NCBI GenBank assembly: GCA_017618075.1
Contig: JAFZUY010000023.1
Location: forward strand, 62,001 to 126,000
Length of the DNA stretch: 64,000 bases
Origin: Lachnospiraceae bacterium
GTDB taxonomy: Bacteria > Bacillota > Clostridia > Lachnospirales > Lachnospiraceae
Reading direction: 5' to 3'
Shown: one piece after another, positions 17,111-26,268 of the stretch
How the letters are laid out: each line of letters begins with the position of its first letter
Numbering within the stretch: position 1 is the stretch's first letter
The notes under the pieces: model-generated
Told to the model about the DNA's origin: nothing
The model's input: only the letters and a program-made list of their open reading frames with translations
Database searches by the model: none
Position numbers and translations under genes: made by a program

Positions 17111-18295
17111 ATGCCATTTATTATTTTTGCAGTTCTGATTGCCATGATAATCGGAGCGGTAGTACTTATTTTATCCACATCCGGCAAAAGAGGAGCATTC
17201 AAAAAAGTGCTCGGTCTTGTCGGCAGAATAGCACTTGTAATTCTTGTAACTTTAACTGTTTTCTTCGGAGCTTTTTACATCGTGCTCCAGAAATGCTGCA
17301 ACGGTCCTTCCGAAGCCGCAAGAACGCTTTTTATCACTACCATTCTTGAAACCGGACAGCTCAAATTCCTGGCTAACTGGGTTTGCAGCGAAGAAGAAAT
17401 TCAGGAAATCGTAGACAAAAATAAAATGGAAAAGGTCGACACCACTGTCGATACTTCCCTTATTTCCATCAACACAGCTTCCGACGATCCCGAATCGGGC
17501 GAGGAAAATCCTTATGCAGACGAAGAATTTGACGAGAACGGAATTCGCATAGAAGAGATTTCCGGTCGTACTTTCTTTGCAAAAATGATGATCATAAAAG
17601 ATCCCTCCCAGGTTGTAATGGCTACAACAAGCGAAAACGGAAACTGGGGCGAATACGGTAAAAACCTCGACGAAATCATTTCCGACAGAGGCGCAATCGG
17701 CGGCGTAAACGCAGGTATCTATGTGTCGGTCGGCAACAAGGGCGGCAAGCCCCTCGGCGTAGTTGTTGAAAACGGCCAGATTACCTACAATCAGCCTTCA
17801 GGTCTCACAGGCCTTTATATGATCGGTTTTAACAACGACAATATTTTGATCATAAAAGACTTAACCGGAATGTCGGCTGCAGATTTTGAAAATTACGTTA
17901 AAACGGAGGGCATCCGCGATGCTCACTGTTTCCAGGAAGAATCCTCCGATTCAAATAACCATTTTGTTTCGCTTATTTCAAACGGCGAAGCCAGAGTACT
18001 TAACGGTACAGGCTCCGGCGCAAATCCCCGTACGGCCATCGGTCAGCGTGCCGATGGTGCGGTTCTTTTCCTTGTAACCGACGGACGTGGTGCGAGCGGA
18101 CATCTCGGTGCAACCGCTTCCGACCTCATCGGAATCATGCAGGAATACGGCGCAGTTAACGCAGCCAATCTCGACGGCGGAAGTTCTTCTTCCATGGTCT
18201 ACAAAGACGCATATGAAATGTCGAGCGTAACCTTCTATTATAAGAATTCATCATGGAAATTACCGACAGCATTTGCGGTAATGCCCAAGAACTAA
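17111..18295 (+). CDS. Membrane-anchored phosphodiester glycosidase (NAGPA-domain) protein
   Basis: 394 aa. Two N-terminal hydrophobic segments (about 2-22 and 38-60) anchor it. Residues about 145-392 form the NAGPA domain: IGGVNAGIY, PLGVVVENGQI, NPRTAIGQ, LFLVTDGRG and NAANLDGGSSSSMVY are its conserved blocks. Relatives remove capping sugars from phosphodiesters, and many bacterial members act on wall glycopolymers or exopolysaccharide. It sits between the donor-synthesis gene and a Ser/Arg-rich membrane protein, so a role in trimming or linking the island's surface glycan is inferred. RBS GGAGG is clear. Confidence 0.9.
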   Translation: MPFIIFAVLIAMIIGAVVLILSTSGKRGAFKKVLGLVGRIALVILVTLTVFFGAFYIVLQKCCNGPSEAARTLFITTILETGQLKFLANWVCSEEEIQEIVDKNKMEKVDTTVDTSLISINTASDDPESGEENPYADEEFDENGIRIEEISGRTFFAKMMIIKDPSQVVMATTSENGNWGEYGKNLDEIISDRGAIGGVNAGIYVSVGNKGGKPLGVVVENGQITYNQPSGLTGLYMIGFNNDNILIIKDLTGMSAADFENYVKTEGIRDAHCFQEESSDSNNHFVSLISNGEARVLNGTGSGANPRTAIGQRADGAVLFLVTDGRGASGHLGATASDLIGIMQEYGAVNAANLDGGSSSSMVYKDAYEMSSVTFYYKNSSWKLPTAFAVMPKN

Positions 18296-18306
18296 GGAGG
18301 TGCGAC

Positions 18307-19932
18307 ATGGCTAACGAAAACAATACAAACAGACAAAATAATCATCAGCCCTCCATGCGTGAGCTTGCAAACGAGCGTATGAGACAAATGCGCGAAGAGC
18401 GTGCAAGCGAAGGCGCAGCAAGACAGTCTTCGGAGGCAAGACGCCCTCAGGCAGGACAGGCAGAAAGAACATCTGCATCAAGACAGGCTTCCTCAGGTGA
18501 AGCAAGAAGACCTTCATCAAGTGCTTCTGCTCGCCCTTCATCAGGAAGTACATCAAGTGAACAAAGAAGAGTTTCATCAGGAAGTTCTGCAAGTGCGCAG
18601 AGAAGACCCGCATCAGAGGGTTCCTCCTCTGCCCAAAGACGCCCTTCATCTGCATCAGGCCGTCCTTCGTCAGGCAGTTCGTCCTCCGCACAGAGAAGAC
18701 CTTCTTCAGGAAACAGCACAAAGAGACCTTCCTCATCTTCATCAGTAAGAAGATCCTCTCGTCCCGTGCCTCAAAAGAAACAGTCTCCTGCTTTCTGGAT
18801 TGGCCTCGGACTTTATACCGCAATCCTTATTGTGCTTGCGTTTTTCTTCTTAAAATACACAGATGTATGTTTGAAGAGATATGAGAATTCACAGTCCGAA
18901 AACTACATTGCTTCTTTTGTGGAAACCTTTGAAAAGAACGCAAAAGAAGGATCTTTAACAGCTTCGGACTTTACATTTGAAAGTCTTGATTTAACGTTTG
19001 TAGACAGCGAGTCCCTTCTTGACGATTACATTGCTTCTCTCGGCACGTATTCATCTTTTACGGCAGAAAAGGATCCGACCAGCTATATTACCGAAGCTCC
19101 CGTTTACAACATAAGTGCCGACGGCGAGCAGGTCGCAAGAGTTACGCTTAAGGCCATCAGTCAGGAAAAAATCTTTGCAATCCTTACAATTATGGACTGG
19201 GATGTTGATACAATCGAGCCTGTTTGCAGCATTAACCTGACCAATTACACCTTCTCGATTCCCGACGGCTATACGCCCGTCATTAACAACCGCCACGTGG
19301 ATACAACCTACAAAACGGATAAAATCGAGGAAATCCCTGAATTTTCCTATGTTTCGAAATATATTTCGATGCCTTCATACGTGGAATACAAAGTTGACAA
19401 TGTGCTCGCAGATTCAGATATCAAAGTTTTAAATACCAACGGCGAAGAAGTTCCCATCGAAATAAACGGCAACAAGGTCAAAGCCATCTACGCTTCGGCA
19501 GCTTCCAACTTAAGCGAGGAGCGTAAAAACGAAGCACTTTCAATGGTTCAGACTTACGAAGATTTTAATACGGATGACTTAAGCGGCGCAAATCACGGTC
19601 TTGCCACTGTTCAGTCCTTCCTCATAAAAGATTCGGACTACTGGAATATGGCGAAGCAGTGGGCAGGCGGTGTTGATATCACCTTTACTTCCGCTCACAA
19701 ATTCGACGATCCCAAGTATACAAATGTTGTAGTGGATAATTATGCGGAATATTCGGACGTCTGCTATTCGCTTCACATCGCGTTCTCCAAGAATATGATT
19801 TTAACCAGAACCGGCGAGAAGATTTCGAACGACTTTGACTCAACCGTATTCTTCATTTATTACGATGACTCGGACGACGGAATCGACAATCCTCACTGGT
19901 GCATCGCTGATATGATTGCAACTACCAAATAA
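18307..19932 (+). CDS. Ser/Arg-rich single-pass membrane protein with large extracellular domain
   Basis: 541 aa from the ATG at 18307, chosen for the AAGGAGGTGCGAC leader. An in-frame earlier start would overlap the previous gene. Residues about 38-158 are low-complexity, with repeated RRPSSGSSSSAQ-like units visible in the DNA as imperfect repeats (18420-18760). One transmembrane helix (about 162-183, WIGLGLYTAILIVLAFFFL) separates this cytoplasmic part from a ~355-residue extracellular region. I recognise no family in that region. The repeats resemble phosphorylatable disordered tails. Its place inside a glycan operon suggests an acceptor, scaffold or regulator, but the function is unknown. 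Confidence 0.75.
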   Translation: MANENNTNRQNNHQPSMRELANERMRQMREERASEGAARQSSEARRPQAGQAERTSASRQASSGEARRPSSSASARPSSGSTSSEQRRVSSGSSASAQRRPASEGSSSAQRRPSSASGRPSSGSSSSAQRRPSSGNSTKRPSSSSSVRRSSRPVPQKKQSPAFWIGLGLYTAILIVLAFFFLKYTDVCLKRYENSQSENYIASFVETFEKNAKEGSLTASDFTFESLDLTFVDSESLLDDYIASLGTYSSFTAEKDPTSYITEAPVYNISADGEQVARVTLKAISQEKIFAILTIMDWDVDTIEPVCSINLTNYTFSIPDGYTPVINNRHVDTTYKTDKIEEIPEFSYVSKYISMPSYVEYKVDNVLADSDIKVLNTNGEEVPIEINGNKVKAIYASAASNLSEERKNEALSMVQTYEDFNTDDLSGANHGLATVQSFLIKDSDYWNMAKQWAGGVDITFTSAHKFDDPKYTNVVVDNYAEYSDVCYSLHIAFSKNMILTRTGEKISNDFDSTVFFIYYDDSDDGIDNPHWCIADMIATTK

Positions 19933-19948
19933 CTGAAAAGAGATTAAA

Positions 19949-20506
19949 ATGGGTAAAATAAAAGAACTTTACAAAAAATACGAAGAAATAATCATATACC
20001 TTATCGTAGGTGTCCTCACAACCATCGTTTCGTGGGGCGCATGCTTTGTGGCGAAGTTTTTCCTTGACTCAAACATCTCCTGGCAGAATTTTGTGATTAA
20101 TACTTTCGGCTGGGTTGTCGGAGTATGCTTCGCATATCCTTTAAACAGAGCCTGGGTTTTTAAAAGCAATAACAAGCACATCTTAAAAGAGTTCGGCGGA
20201 TTTTCTGCATCAAGACTTTCCACATGGGTTCTGGATGTGGTAATCATGTGGTTCTTCATAAACATCGTTTCGTTTGAAAATTTCCTTATAAATCTTCTGG
20301 CAAAATTCAGTTTTGTTATAACCGAAATTGATACACAGGACAAGATTTACTACTGGTTCGTAAAAATATTCATTTCGGCGGTGCTTGTAACAATCGCAAA
20401 TTACGTCTTCAGCAAGTTCCTGGTATTCGGCAAAAAGAAAAAGAAGGAAGCCCCGGCGGAAGAACAAACCGTAAAAGAAGACTTACCCGCTAACGAAGAC
20501 AAGTAA
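19949..20506 (+). CDS. GtrA-family membrane protein
   Basis: 185 aa with four transmembrane helices (about 13-30, 41-60, 85-108, 128-150). YPLNRAWVFKSNNKHILKEFGGFSA is the GtrA signature loop, and NYVFSKFLVFGKKKKK closes the domain. The tail is a charged Lys/Glu segment. GtrA proteins flip polyprenyl-phosphate-linked sugars. This is the second GtrA domain of the operon, so two different donors, or a hetero-oligomer with the fused one, may be in play. Confidence 0.9.
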   Translation: MGKIKELYKKYEEIIIYLIVGVLTTIVSWGACFVAKFFLDSNISWQNFVINTFGWVVGVCFAYPLNRAWVFKSNNKHILKEFGGFSASRLSTWVLDVVIMWFFINIVSFENFLINLLAKFSFVITEIDTQDKIYYWFVKIFISAVLVTIANYVFSKFLVFGKKKKKEAPAEEQTVKEDLPANEDK

Positions 20507-20520
20507 ACAAAACACACATA

Positions 20521-20550
20521 AAAAAGCAGTTCGTTTCGAACTGCTTTTTC
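20521..20550. terminator. Bidirectional terminator between the glycan island and dacA
   Basis: AAAAAGCAGTTCG and CGAACTGCTTTTT form a perfect 13-bp stem with a 3-nt loop. A and T tracts suit both convergent genes. A TCTTTTATGA element overlaps its right edge. Confidence 0.9.
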
Positions 20551-20559
20551 TTTTATGAT

Positions 20560-22023
20560 TTATAATTTGAAATTGTTCCGCTTGGAGGGGTCTCTGTATA
20601 CCCTTTCCTTTTCCCTGCTCTTGTTTCTGGACTTTTTCTTTATTTCACGTTTTGCGAGCATTATCCTTCGATAGATGATGATTGCAAGCGAAACCACCAG
20701 AACAAATACAACCAGCGAAATCAGAATGTATTTTATATTAACGAAAACCGATTTGCCGTCCTTGTTGGAAACGTAAGGCACCTCTTCGCTTGTAATGGTC
20801 TGAGGCGAATCCTCAAAAAGCGTGGTCTTCTGCGTGTTTAACATTATGTCCGCATATCCGACCACATTTCCGTTGAAGGAATACTCGGCTTTTGCCACGG
20901 CATTCACATTGTCGGTATCGTAAACGACATTCATTTTAAGATCGTCAAACGTTGCATTGGTGGGAAGCACCACTTTTGCATTGTCGTTTAACATTAAGAT
21001 GTCTTCGGAATCTCCGAAAATATCCGTTCCGGTCTTAAAGAATCCGCTCTTGTTCGAATCAAAACTGAATTCTTTGCCTTTGATGGATTCGAGTGTGAAA
21101 TTGTTAAAGCCGTATTCAAACAGTGCTCTCGTATCGGTAAACTGCGTCGGCGATTCTTCCATAAGTACCACGCAGATTAATTCCATGCCGTCTTTCTTCG
21201 CACAGGAAACCAACGTCTGTCTGGCCTTGTCGGTATAACCGGTTTTGGAACCCACGAGATATTCGTACTCGTATTTTTTACCGGGTAAAAGAAGGTTTTT
21301 GGAATTGATTGTAAATTCATCGGGCTGGGTGGCTGTCGGAGTAAAATCAACCTTGGGCGTTCTAGAGAGCTTGCAGAGGATTTCATAACTGAAGAAATCT
21401 TTTGCAATTATCGCAAGGTCATGTGCCGATGTGTAATGATTGTCGTCGTAAAGACCGTTCGCGTTGGCAAAATGCGTGTTTTCAAGTCCGAGTTCCTCGA
21501 CACGTGCATTCATCATATTGACGAATTCGTCCATGCTTCCAGCCACATGCTCCGCAACGCCGTTTGAAACCTCGTTTGCACTTCCTACGAGGATGGCTTC
21601 GAGAGCCTGTTCCATCGTAATAGAGTTACCGGGGTCCATTCCGACTTTCGAGCCGTCCCAGGGAACCGAATTGATGGCTTCTTTTGAAAACGTAACCATT
21701 TCATCGAGGTCGCAGTTTTCCATTGCGAGAGTACAGGTTAAAATCTTGGTCGTACTCGCGGGATAGAGTCGCTCGTCTATATTCTTGGCATAAAGAATTG
21801 CTCCGGTCTTGGCTTCGATAAGTATCGCACCTTCAGCGGAAACCTCGGGTCCCTGCGGCCAGTCTGTTATTGCATTCGACTGAATCGGAAGGGCTTTTCT
21901 GGCTTCGGCGAGCGCATCGTAATCGGGCGGATCGTCAGCCTTTACATTTACGGGCAAAGCAAGCGCCATTACCGCAGCGAGTGCCACAGGCAGAATGCGT
22001 TTGCAAATGTTCTTAAATTTCAT
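20560..22023 (-). CDS. D-alanyl-D-alanine carboxypeptidase (PBP5/DacA-like)
   Basis: 487 aa from the ATG at 22023, preceded by TGAGGAATTCA. The serine carboxypeptidase motifs are STTK (near residue 90), SAN (in VGSANEVSNG) and KTG (in GSKTGYTDKA). A signal peptide (ILPVALAAVMALALPVNVKA) opens the protein, and a C-terminal transmembrane helix (ISLVVFVLVVSLAIIIYRR) with a basic tail anchors it. It removes the terminal D-Ala of peptidoglycan pentapeptides on the outer membrane face. It is longer than typical DacA because of an extra region between the PBP5 C-terminal domain and the anchor. Confidence 0.93.
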   Translation of the reverse strand: MKFKNICKRILPVALAAVMALALPVNVKADDPPDYDALAEARKALPIQSNAITDWPQGPEVSAEGAILIEAKTGAILYAKNIDERLYPASTTKILTCTLAMENCDLDEMVTFSKEAINSVPWDGSKVGMDPGNSITMEQALEAILVGSANEVSNGVAEHVAGSMDEFVNMMNARVEELGLENTHFANANGLYDDNHYTSAHDLAIIAKDFFSYEILCKLSRTPKVDFTPTATQPDEFTINSKNLLLPGKKYEYEYLVGSKTGYTDKARQTLVSCAKKDGMELICVVLMEESPTQFTDTRALFEYGFNNFTLESIKGKEFSFDSNKSGFFKTGTDIFGDSEDILMLNDNAKVVLPTNATFDDLKMNVVYDTDNVNAVAKAEYSFNGNVVGYADIMLNTQKTTLFEDSPQTITSEEVPYVSNKDGKSVFVNIKYILISLVVFVLVVSLAIIIYRRIMLAKREIKKKSRNKSREKERVYRDPSKRNNFKL

Positions 22024-22079
22024 TGAATTCCTCAAAATATATCTTTTTTACAACATCTAATATATTAGCACTTTTTCCC

Positions 22080-22709
22080 CTAAAAACCAAGATTGTCATT
22101 TACGAGAATTACGTGAATTCTGTCTGCATGGCGTGAATATCTGGTAATTAAGAACTGACAGCAGATGGTGTCGGGTGATTTGCAGTTAAAACATGAGCCG
22201 GTCTTTGCGCAGGGTGTGGCAAGGCCGAATCTCTGTGCGTTCGTAGGTGCTGCAATATTTCTTGCACGCTTAAGTGCCGAGTCAACATCTCCGCAGACCT
22301 TGTTCATGCCCACGATAAAGATGACTTTCTTCGGACCCTGTGCAATTGCTGATACTCTGTTGGCATTACCGTCAATATTGATGAGCACACCGTCGTCACT
22401 CATTGCATTCACGCTTGATAAGAAGAAATCCGCATCATATGTTGCCAGCATTGCGGCTCTTTTATCCTCAATTGCATCTCTGTCGATAAAATTATAATTG
22501 CCTTTCTTCAAAGCATCCGAAAGTCCGATTTCATGCACGCTCATTGCACCGCCCATACCGATGCTTGAACCCTCGGGTATTAAGGAAAGTGCGATTTTTA
22601 AAGCCTCTTCCTTGTCTGCGGCATAATATCCGCTCATGTTTCTTGATTCAAGGCCTTTGATGACCTTCTGTGCCAAAAGTTCGTTTCTTTTTACGATGTT
22701 TTCGTTCAT
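22080..22709 (-). CDS. LUD-domain protein (LutC/DUF162-like)
   Basis: 209 aa. IPEGSSIGMGGAMSVHEIGL (about 43-62) and VNAMSDDGVLINIDGNANRV are typical LUD-domain blocks. A C-terminal cysteine cluster (TPCAKTGSCFNCKSPDTICC) suggests metal or Fe-S binding. LUD proteins include lactate-utilisation LutC and many stand-alone clostridial proteins of uncertain role. This one lacks LutA/LutB partners nearby, so lactate oxidation cannot be assumed. Confidence 0.85.
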   Translation of the reverse strand: MNENIVKRNELLAQKVIKGLESRNMSGYYAADKEEALKIALSLIPEGSSIGMGGAMSVHEIGLSDALKKGNYNFIDRDAIEDKRAAMLATYDADFFLSSVNAMSDDGVLINIDGNANRVSAIAQGPKKVIFIVGMNKVCGDVDSALKRARNIAAPTNAQRFGLATPCAKTGSCFNCKSPDTICCQFLITRYSRHADRIHVILVNDNLGF

Positions 22710-22724
22710 AAAATAAACCCTTTC

Positions 22725-24578
22725 CTATTCTTCTATCTCATATATCCAGGCTTTTGCGCTAAAGTCGGTTTCTCCGCTTCCGAATTCAGCCAGTATTTTA
22801 CATCCCTTAGGAAACTCGGGAATCCATTTCTTTGAATCCTCGAATCTATGCAAAATCGCGAGTCTCTTTTCACCATATTTTCTTATCAAAAGCTGCTGCC
22901 CCTTGGGATTGTTGTAGGAAGTGCTTTCCACACGGTGCACGATGGTTTTGCCGTTTTTTATGATGTCAGCCGCTTTCTTATAAAACTCAATTCCCTCGTC
23001 TACCACAGCCCACTGCTCGTCGGTTAAATCGTAAATGTCTCCGCTTAGACACATACGTCCAAAGAACGTTGCGACAAGTGAATATTCGATTCTTTCTTTG
23101 CTGTCCGCCGCACGAAGCACTGCCCAGATCTGGCTCTGCTCGGGTCTTATGACTCTGTGAAGATTTGCCGCAATTAATGGAATCGCAGTTGTTTCATGCG
23201 CATCCGAAAAACTTGCCATGGAACAAAGCTTCATCATCGAAGGCTCAAGTCTGTGACCGCCTGCAGAGCAGTTTTCTATCACAAGGTCAGGTATTTTTTC
23301 TTTCATTTTGGCAAAGAATTCCTGCGTGGCAGCTATTTTTCTTCTTAATCCTTCACCGAGGCTTTCCGCTCCGTCGCAACCTATGCCGTAAGGTTCGTTA
23401 TGATCGATTTTTACATATCCGAAGTTTGAATCTTTTAGGAGTTTAATAACCTTTCCTTCCAGGAAAGATTTAACCCACTTATCTTCCATATCCCAGAATC
23501 TTCTGCCGCCTACGGTTAGAGGCATGCCGTCTTTTTTAAGGATATGTTCCGTTTCGTTAAAATGTTTGCTGCCCGAAGTAATTGCGTCCATTTCAAACCA
23601 GACTCCGGGAATCATTCCCTTAGACCTCACATAATCGCCTATCGGCTTAAGCCCGCCCGGGAAACGTTTTTCGTTCACATCCCAGTCACCGAGAAAGTCC
23701 CACCAGTGAGCCTCGGGGTCAATGTACCAGCCGGAATCGATTACCAGATATTTTATGCCCCTGCCTTCTATTTTATCAGCTACATTTTTAACCTTTTCAA
23801 ACGTCGGATCGCCCCAGGTCGCACAGTATTCGTTGAATATTATTCCCATGTCCGAATCAATGGGCGAAATATCCGGGTGCTGTGCTTTTACGAGCTTATC
23901 GCATACATCATATAAAGAGTCTCCGCGTGCTATTACGGCCTCGGGAGCCTCGAATGTTTCGCCGATCGAGAGGGTTTTCATCCAGTGTCCGAAATCCCTG
24001 TCTCCGATTCCGCCCGTAACCGTCAGTTTTTCATCTTCCCTGCAGATAATTTCCATCTGCCATGTGGATGCAAGATAAAGTTGCATTCCGACAAATTCGC
24101 CGGTCTTTGAATCTTCCAAAGCAAGGAACGGGAAATATTTTCTGACGGGCATCGAGCCAACGCTTCCGAACTTTTCAACTCTGACTCCCCAATGCATCCA
24201 CGAAGGCTCCATATTCATCTCTTCAATGGTCTCGCTTTTAAGCCTTCCTTCCGAACTCCAGAACGACTGTAATCTGTGAACTCTGTCAGCGTTTATTTCG
24301 GACAGGCAAAAGCTTGTAAGCATTTCCATGGTTACTTCTTTGTCGGAGTTGTTTGTAATCGTTGTTTTTATGCGAAGAGCGTCTCCGTCTTTTGCTTTGT
24401 TCACAATTAAAAGAAGACCCTCGCCGTTTTCATACGCTGCGATGCCTTCTTCAAATTCTTCACTGCCTTCTGTCAGAGTAAAATTTCTCATTGTCGCGCT
24501 GTCATGCATGGTCAGACCGCAACTGTATCCTCCGCAGAATTCGTCACCTATTAATTTTAATTCGCTTGAAATTTTCAT
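22725..24578 (-). CDS. GH36 alpha-galactosidase
   Basis: 617 aa. The TIM-barrel contains GVWFEMDA, the nucleophile motif YVKIDHNEPYG (Asp near residue 391), ENCSAGGHRLEP, and the acid/base region SFSDAHETT (Asp near 458). The N-terminal beta-sandwich is shorter than in the ~730-aa enzymes. It hydrolyses alpha-1,6-galactosides such as raffinose and melibiose, and without a signal peptide it acts inside the cell. Its transporter is not nearby. It is the first gene of a leftward unit with the LUD protein 16 bp downstream. TIM-barrel relatives with other alpha-glycoside specificity are possible. Confidence 0.87.
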   Translation of the reverse strand: MKISSELKLIGDEFCGGYSCGLTMHDSATMRNFTLTEGSEEFEEGIAAYENGEGLLLIVNKAKDGDALRIKTTITNNSDKEVTMEMLTSFCLSEINADRVHRLQSFWSSEGRLKSETIEEMNMEPSWMHWGVRVEKFGSVGSMPVRKYFPFLALEDSKTGEFVGMQLYLASTWQMEIICREDEKLTVTGGIGDRDFGHWMKTLSIGETFEAPEAVIARGDSLYDVCDKLVKAQHPDISPIDSDMGIIFNEYCATWGDPTFEKVKNVADKIEGRGIKYLVIDSGWYIDPEAHWWDFLGDWDVNEKRFPGGLKPIGDYVRSKGMIPGVWFEMDAITSGSKHFNETEHILKKDGMPLTVGGRRFWDMEDKWVKSFLEGKVIKLLKDSNFGYVKIDHNEPYGIGCDGAESLGEGLRRKIAATQEFFAKMKEKIPDLVIENCSAGGHRLEPSMMKLCSMASFSDAHETTAIPLIAANLHRVIRPEQSQIWAVLRAADSKERIEYSLVATFFGRMCLSGDIYDLTDEQWAVVDEGIEFYKKAADIIKNGKTIVHRVESTSYNNPKGQQLLIRKYGEKRLAILHRFEDSKKWIPEFPKGCKILAEFGSGETDFSAKAWIYEIEE

Positions 24579-24584
24579 AACTAA

Positions 24585-24613
24585 ATTATAATTCGTTTAA
24601 GCGCGAATAACAA
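24585..24613 (-). promoter_or_regulatory. Promoter of the GH36 gene
   Basis: TTGTTA (24613-24608) and a perfect TATAAT (24590-24585) are separated by 17 bp on the - strand. The start codon is only about 7 bp downstream of the -10, so the transcript would be leaderless or nearly so. Confidence 0.5.
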
Positions 24614-24669
24614 ATCAAATGATGGAAATTCCCCCTTCGTTTTGATAATATTTTTTTAGGAGAAAAATT

Positions 24670-25530
24670 ATGGCAAGATGCGAAGTCTGTTTCAGACATT
24701 GTGAAATTAAAGAAGGTAACCTCGGCTTTTGTATGGCACGGACCATAAAAGAGGGCAAAGTAACCTCGGCTAACTACGGCAAAATCACCGGCATAGCCTT
24801 AGACCCTATTGAGAAAAAACCTCTTAAAAGGTTTCATCCCGGGAAAAACATTCTTTCCGTCGGAAGCTACGGATGTAATCTGCGCTGCCCTTTCTGCCAG
24901 AATTCCGATATCTCCTGGGGTGAGGATATTGCGGATTGGAAATATCAGGCTAAAGAAATCACTCCCGAAAAATTAGTCGAACTGGAACTCTCGATGAAGG
25001 CTCGCGACAATATCGGTATTGCTTTTACTTACAATGAGCCTTTAATCGGTTACGAATTTGTACGCGATACTGCAAAACTTTCTCACGAAGCCGGTCTTTT
25101 AAATGTTCTGGTCACAAACGGAACCGCAGAAATACCTGTTTTACGCGAGCTTGAGCCTTACATCGATGCCATGAATGTCGATCTTAAGGGCTTTACGGCG
25201 GACTATTACAACAAAACCCTCGGCGGAGATTTTGAAATGACAAAACACTTCATCGAAGAAGCCGCCAAATTCTGCCATGTCGAACTTACCACACTTGTAG
25301 TTCCGGGCGAAAATGATACCGAAGACGAAATGCGTCAGCTCAGTTCATGGATTCGTTCCTTAAAAGATTCATCAGGCAACGAAATCGGAAAGAGCATTCC
25401 CTTACACATCTCCCGCTTCTTCCCGCGTTTTCATATGCGCGATAAAGCACCCACGGATGTTTCCCTTGTGTACCGACTGGCTGACGTAGCAAGAGAAAAT
25501 CTCGATTATGTTTATACGGGAAACTGCTAA
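24670..25530 (+). CDS. AmmeMemoRadiSam-type radical SAM enzyme (AmrS-like)
   Basis: 286 aa. N-terminal cysteines occur as MARCEVCFRHC (CxxC). The radical SAM cluster is GCNLRCPFCQN (about 76-86, CxxxCxxC). IALDPIEKKPLKRFHPG is highly characteristic of this subfamily, which is often labelled pyruvate formate-lyase activating enzyme. It produces a 5'-deoxyadenosyl radical; the substrate is not established. The usual Memo and AMMECR1 partners are absent from the window, so it is an orphan here. It is divergent from the GH36 gene and followed 64 bp later by trmB. Confidence 0.88.
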   Translation: MARCEVCFRHCEIKEGNLGFCMARTIKEGKVTSANYGKITGIALDPIEKKPLKRFHPGKNILSVGSYGCNLRCPFCQNSDISWGEDIADWKYQAKEITPEKLVELELSMKARDNIGIAFTYNEPLIGYEFVRDTAKLSHEAGLLNVLVTNGTAEIPVLRELEPYIDAMNVDLKGFTADYYNKTLGGDFEMTKHFIEEAAKFCHVELTTLVVPGENDTEDEMRQLSSWIRSLKDSSGNEIGKSIPLHISRFFPRFHMRDKAPTDVSLVYRLADVARENLDYVYTGNC

Positions 25531-25594
25531 ACTCTTTTATTTGTTTGCTTTTTATGTTATATTCTCTTAGTACTTTTCAGAAAAAGGAAGATTT

Positions 25595-26236
25595 ATGAGA
25601 CTTAAAAACGTACCCGGCTCAAAAGAATATATTGCTGCGAGCAACTTTGTAATACATGACGAAACTGAAAGAAAAGGAAAGGTTCGCGAGTACTTTTCTA
25701 ACGACAAACCCATACAGATTGAAATCGGAATGGGCAAAGGTCAGTTCATCTACGAGATGGCAAAGCAAAATCCTGATATCAATTATGTCGGAATAGAGAA
25801 ATACTCATCGGTTCTTTTACGAGCAATTCAGAAAATGGAAGAAGAGCCGCTGCCCAATCTTATTTTTATCAGAATGGACGCGGAAGATATCACGGATGTG
25901 TTCGATGCAGGTGAAGTCGATAAGATTTATCTTAATTTCTCGGACCCCTGGCCCAAGGACAGACATGCCAAAAGAAGGCTTGAAAGCCGCCAGTTCCTCG
26001 AGCGTTATAAAACCATCCTAAAAGACAACGGCTTTATCGAGTTTAAGACCGACAACAACGACCTGTTCAATTTTGCACTCGAAGAAGTCGAAGCTGCCGG
26101 CTGGAAAATGATTGCATTCACCAGAGATCTTCATGCAGATGAAAAACTCTGTGCGGGAAACATTATGACCGAGTACGAAGCAAAGTTCTCAGCCATGGGA
26201 AATCCAATAAACAAATATATAATACAGAAACCATAA
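25595..26236 (+). CDS. trmB: tRNA (guanine-N7-)-methyltransferase
   Basis: 213 aa. IEIGMGKGQFIYEMA (about 38-52) is the SAM motif, and YLNFSDPWPKDRHAKRRL (about 115-132) is the catalytic TrmB signature. FIEFKTDNNDLFNFALEE completes the family pattern. It methylates N7 of G46 in the variable loop of many tRNAs. A rho-independent terminator follows directly. Confidence 0.97.
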   Translation: MRLKNVPGSKEYIAASNFVIHDETERKGKVREYFSNDKPIQIEIGMGKGQFIYEMAKQNPDINYVGIEKYSSVLLRAIQKMEEEPLPNLIFIRMDAEDITDVFDAGEVDKIYLNFSDPWPKDRHAKRRLESRQFLERYKTILKDNGFIEFKTDNNDLFNFALEEVEAAGWKMIAFTRDLHADEKLCAGNIMTEYEAKFSAMGNPINKYIIQKP

Positions 26237-26241
26237 AAAAG

Positions 26242-26263
26242 AGCCGGGATTTATCTCCCGGCT
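26242..26263. terminator. Bidirectional terminator between trmB and the lipoprotein gene
   Basis: AGCCGGGA and TCCCGGCT form an 8-bp stem around TTTATC. An A tract lies upstream and a modest T-rich stretch downstream, between convergent genes. Confidence 0.85.
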
Positions 26264-26268
26264 TAAAT

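Noticed and set aside
18420-18760. Candidate CRISPR-like repeats in the Ser/Arg-rich region
   Set aside because: Repeats are short, imperfect, contiguous and in frame as a protein tail, with no spacers. No CRISPR array or cas gene was seen anywhere in the window.
18311-18823. 170-aa - strand ORF opposite the Ser/Arg-rich repeat
   Set aside because: Arises from the reverse complement of low-complexity codons; not a real gene.
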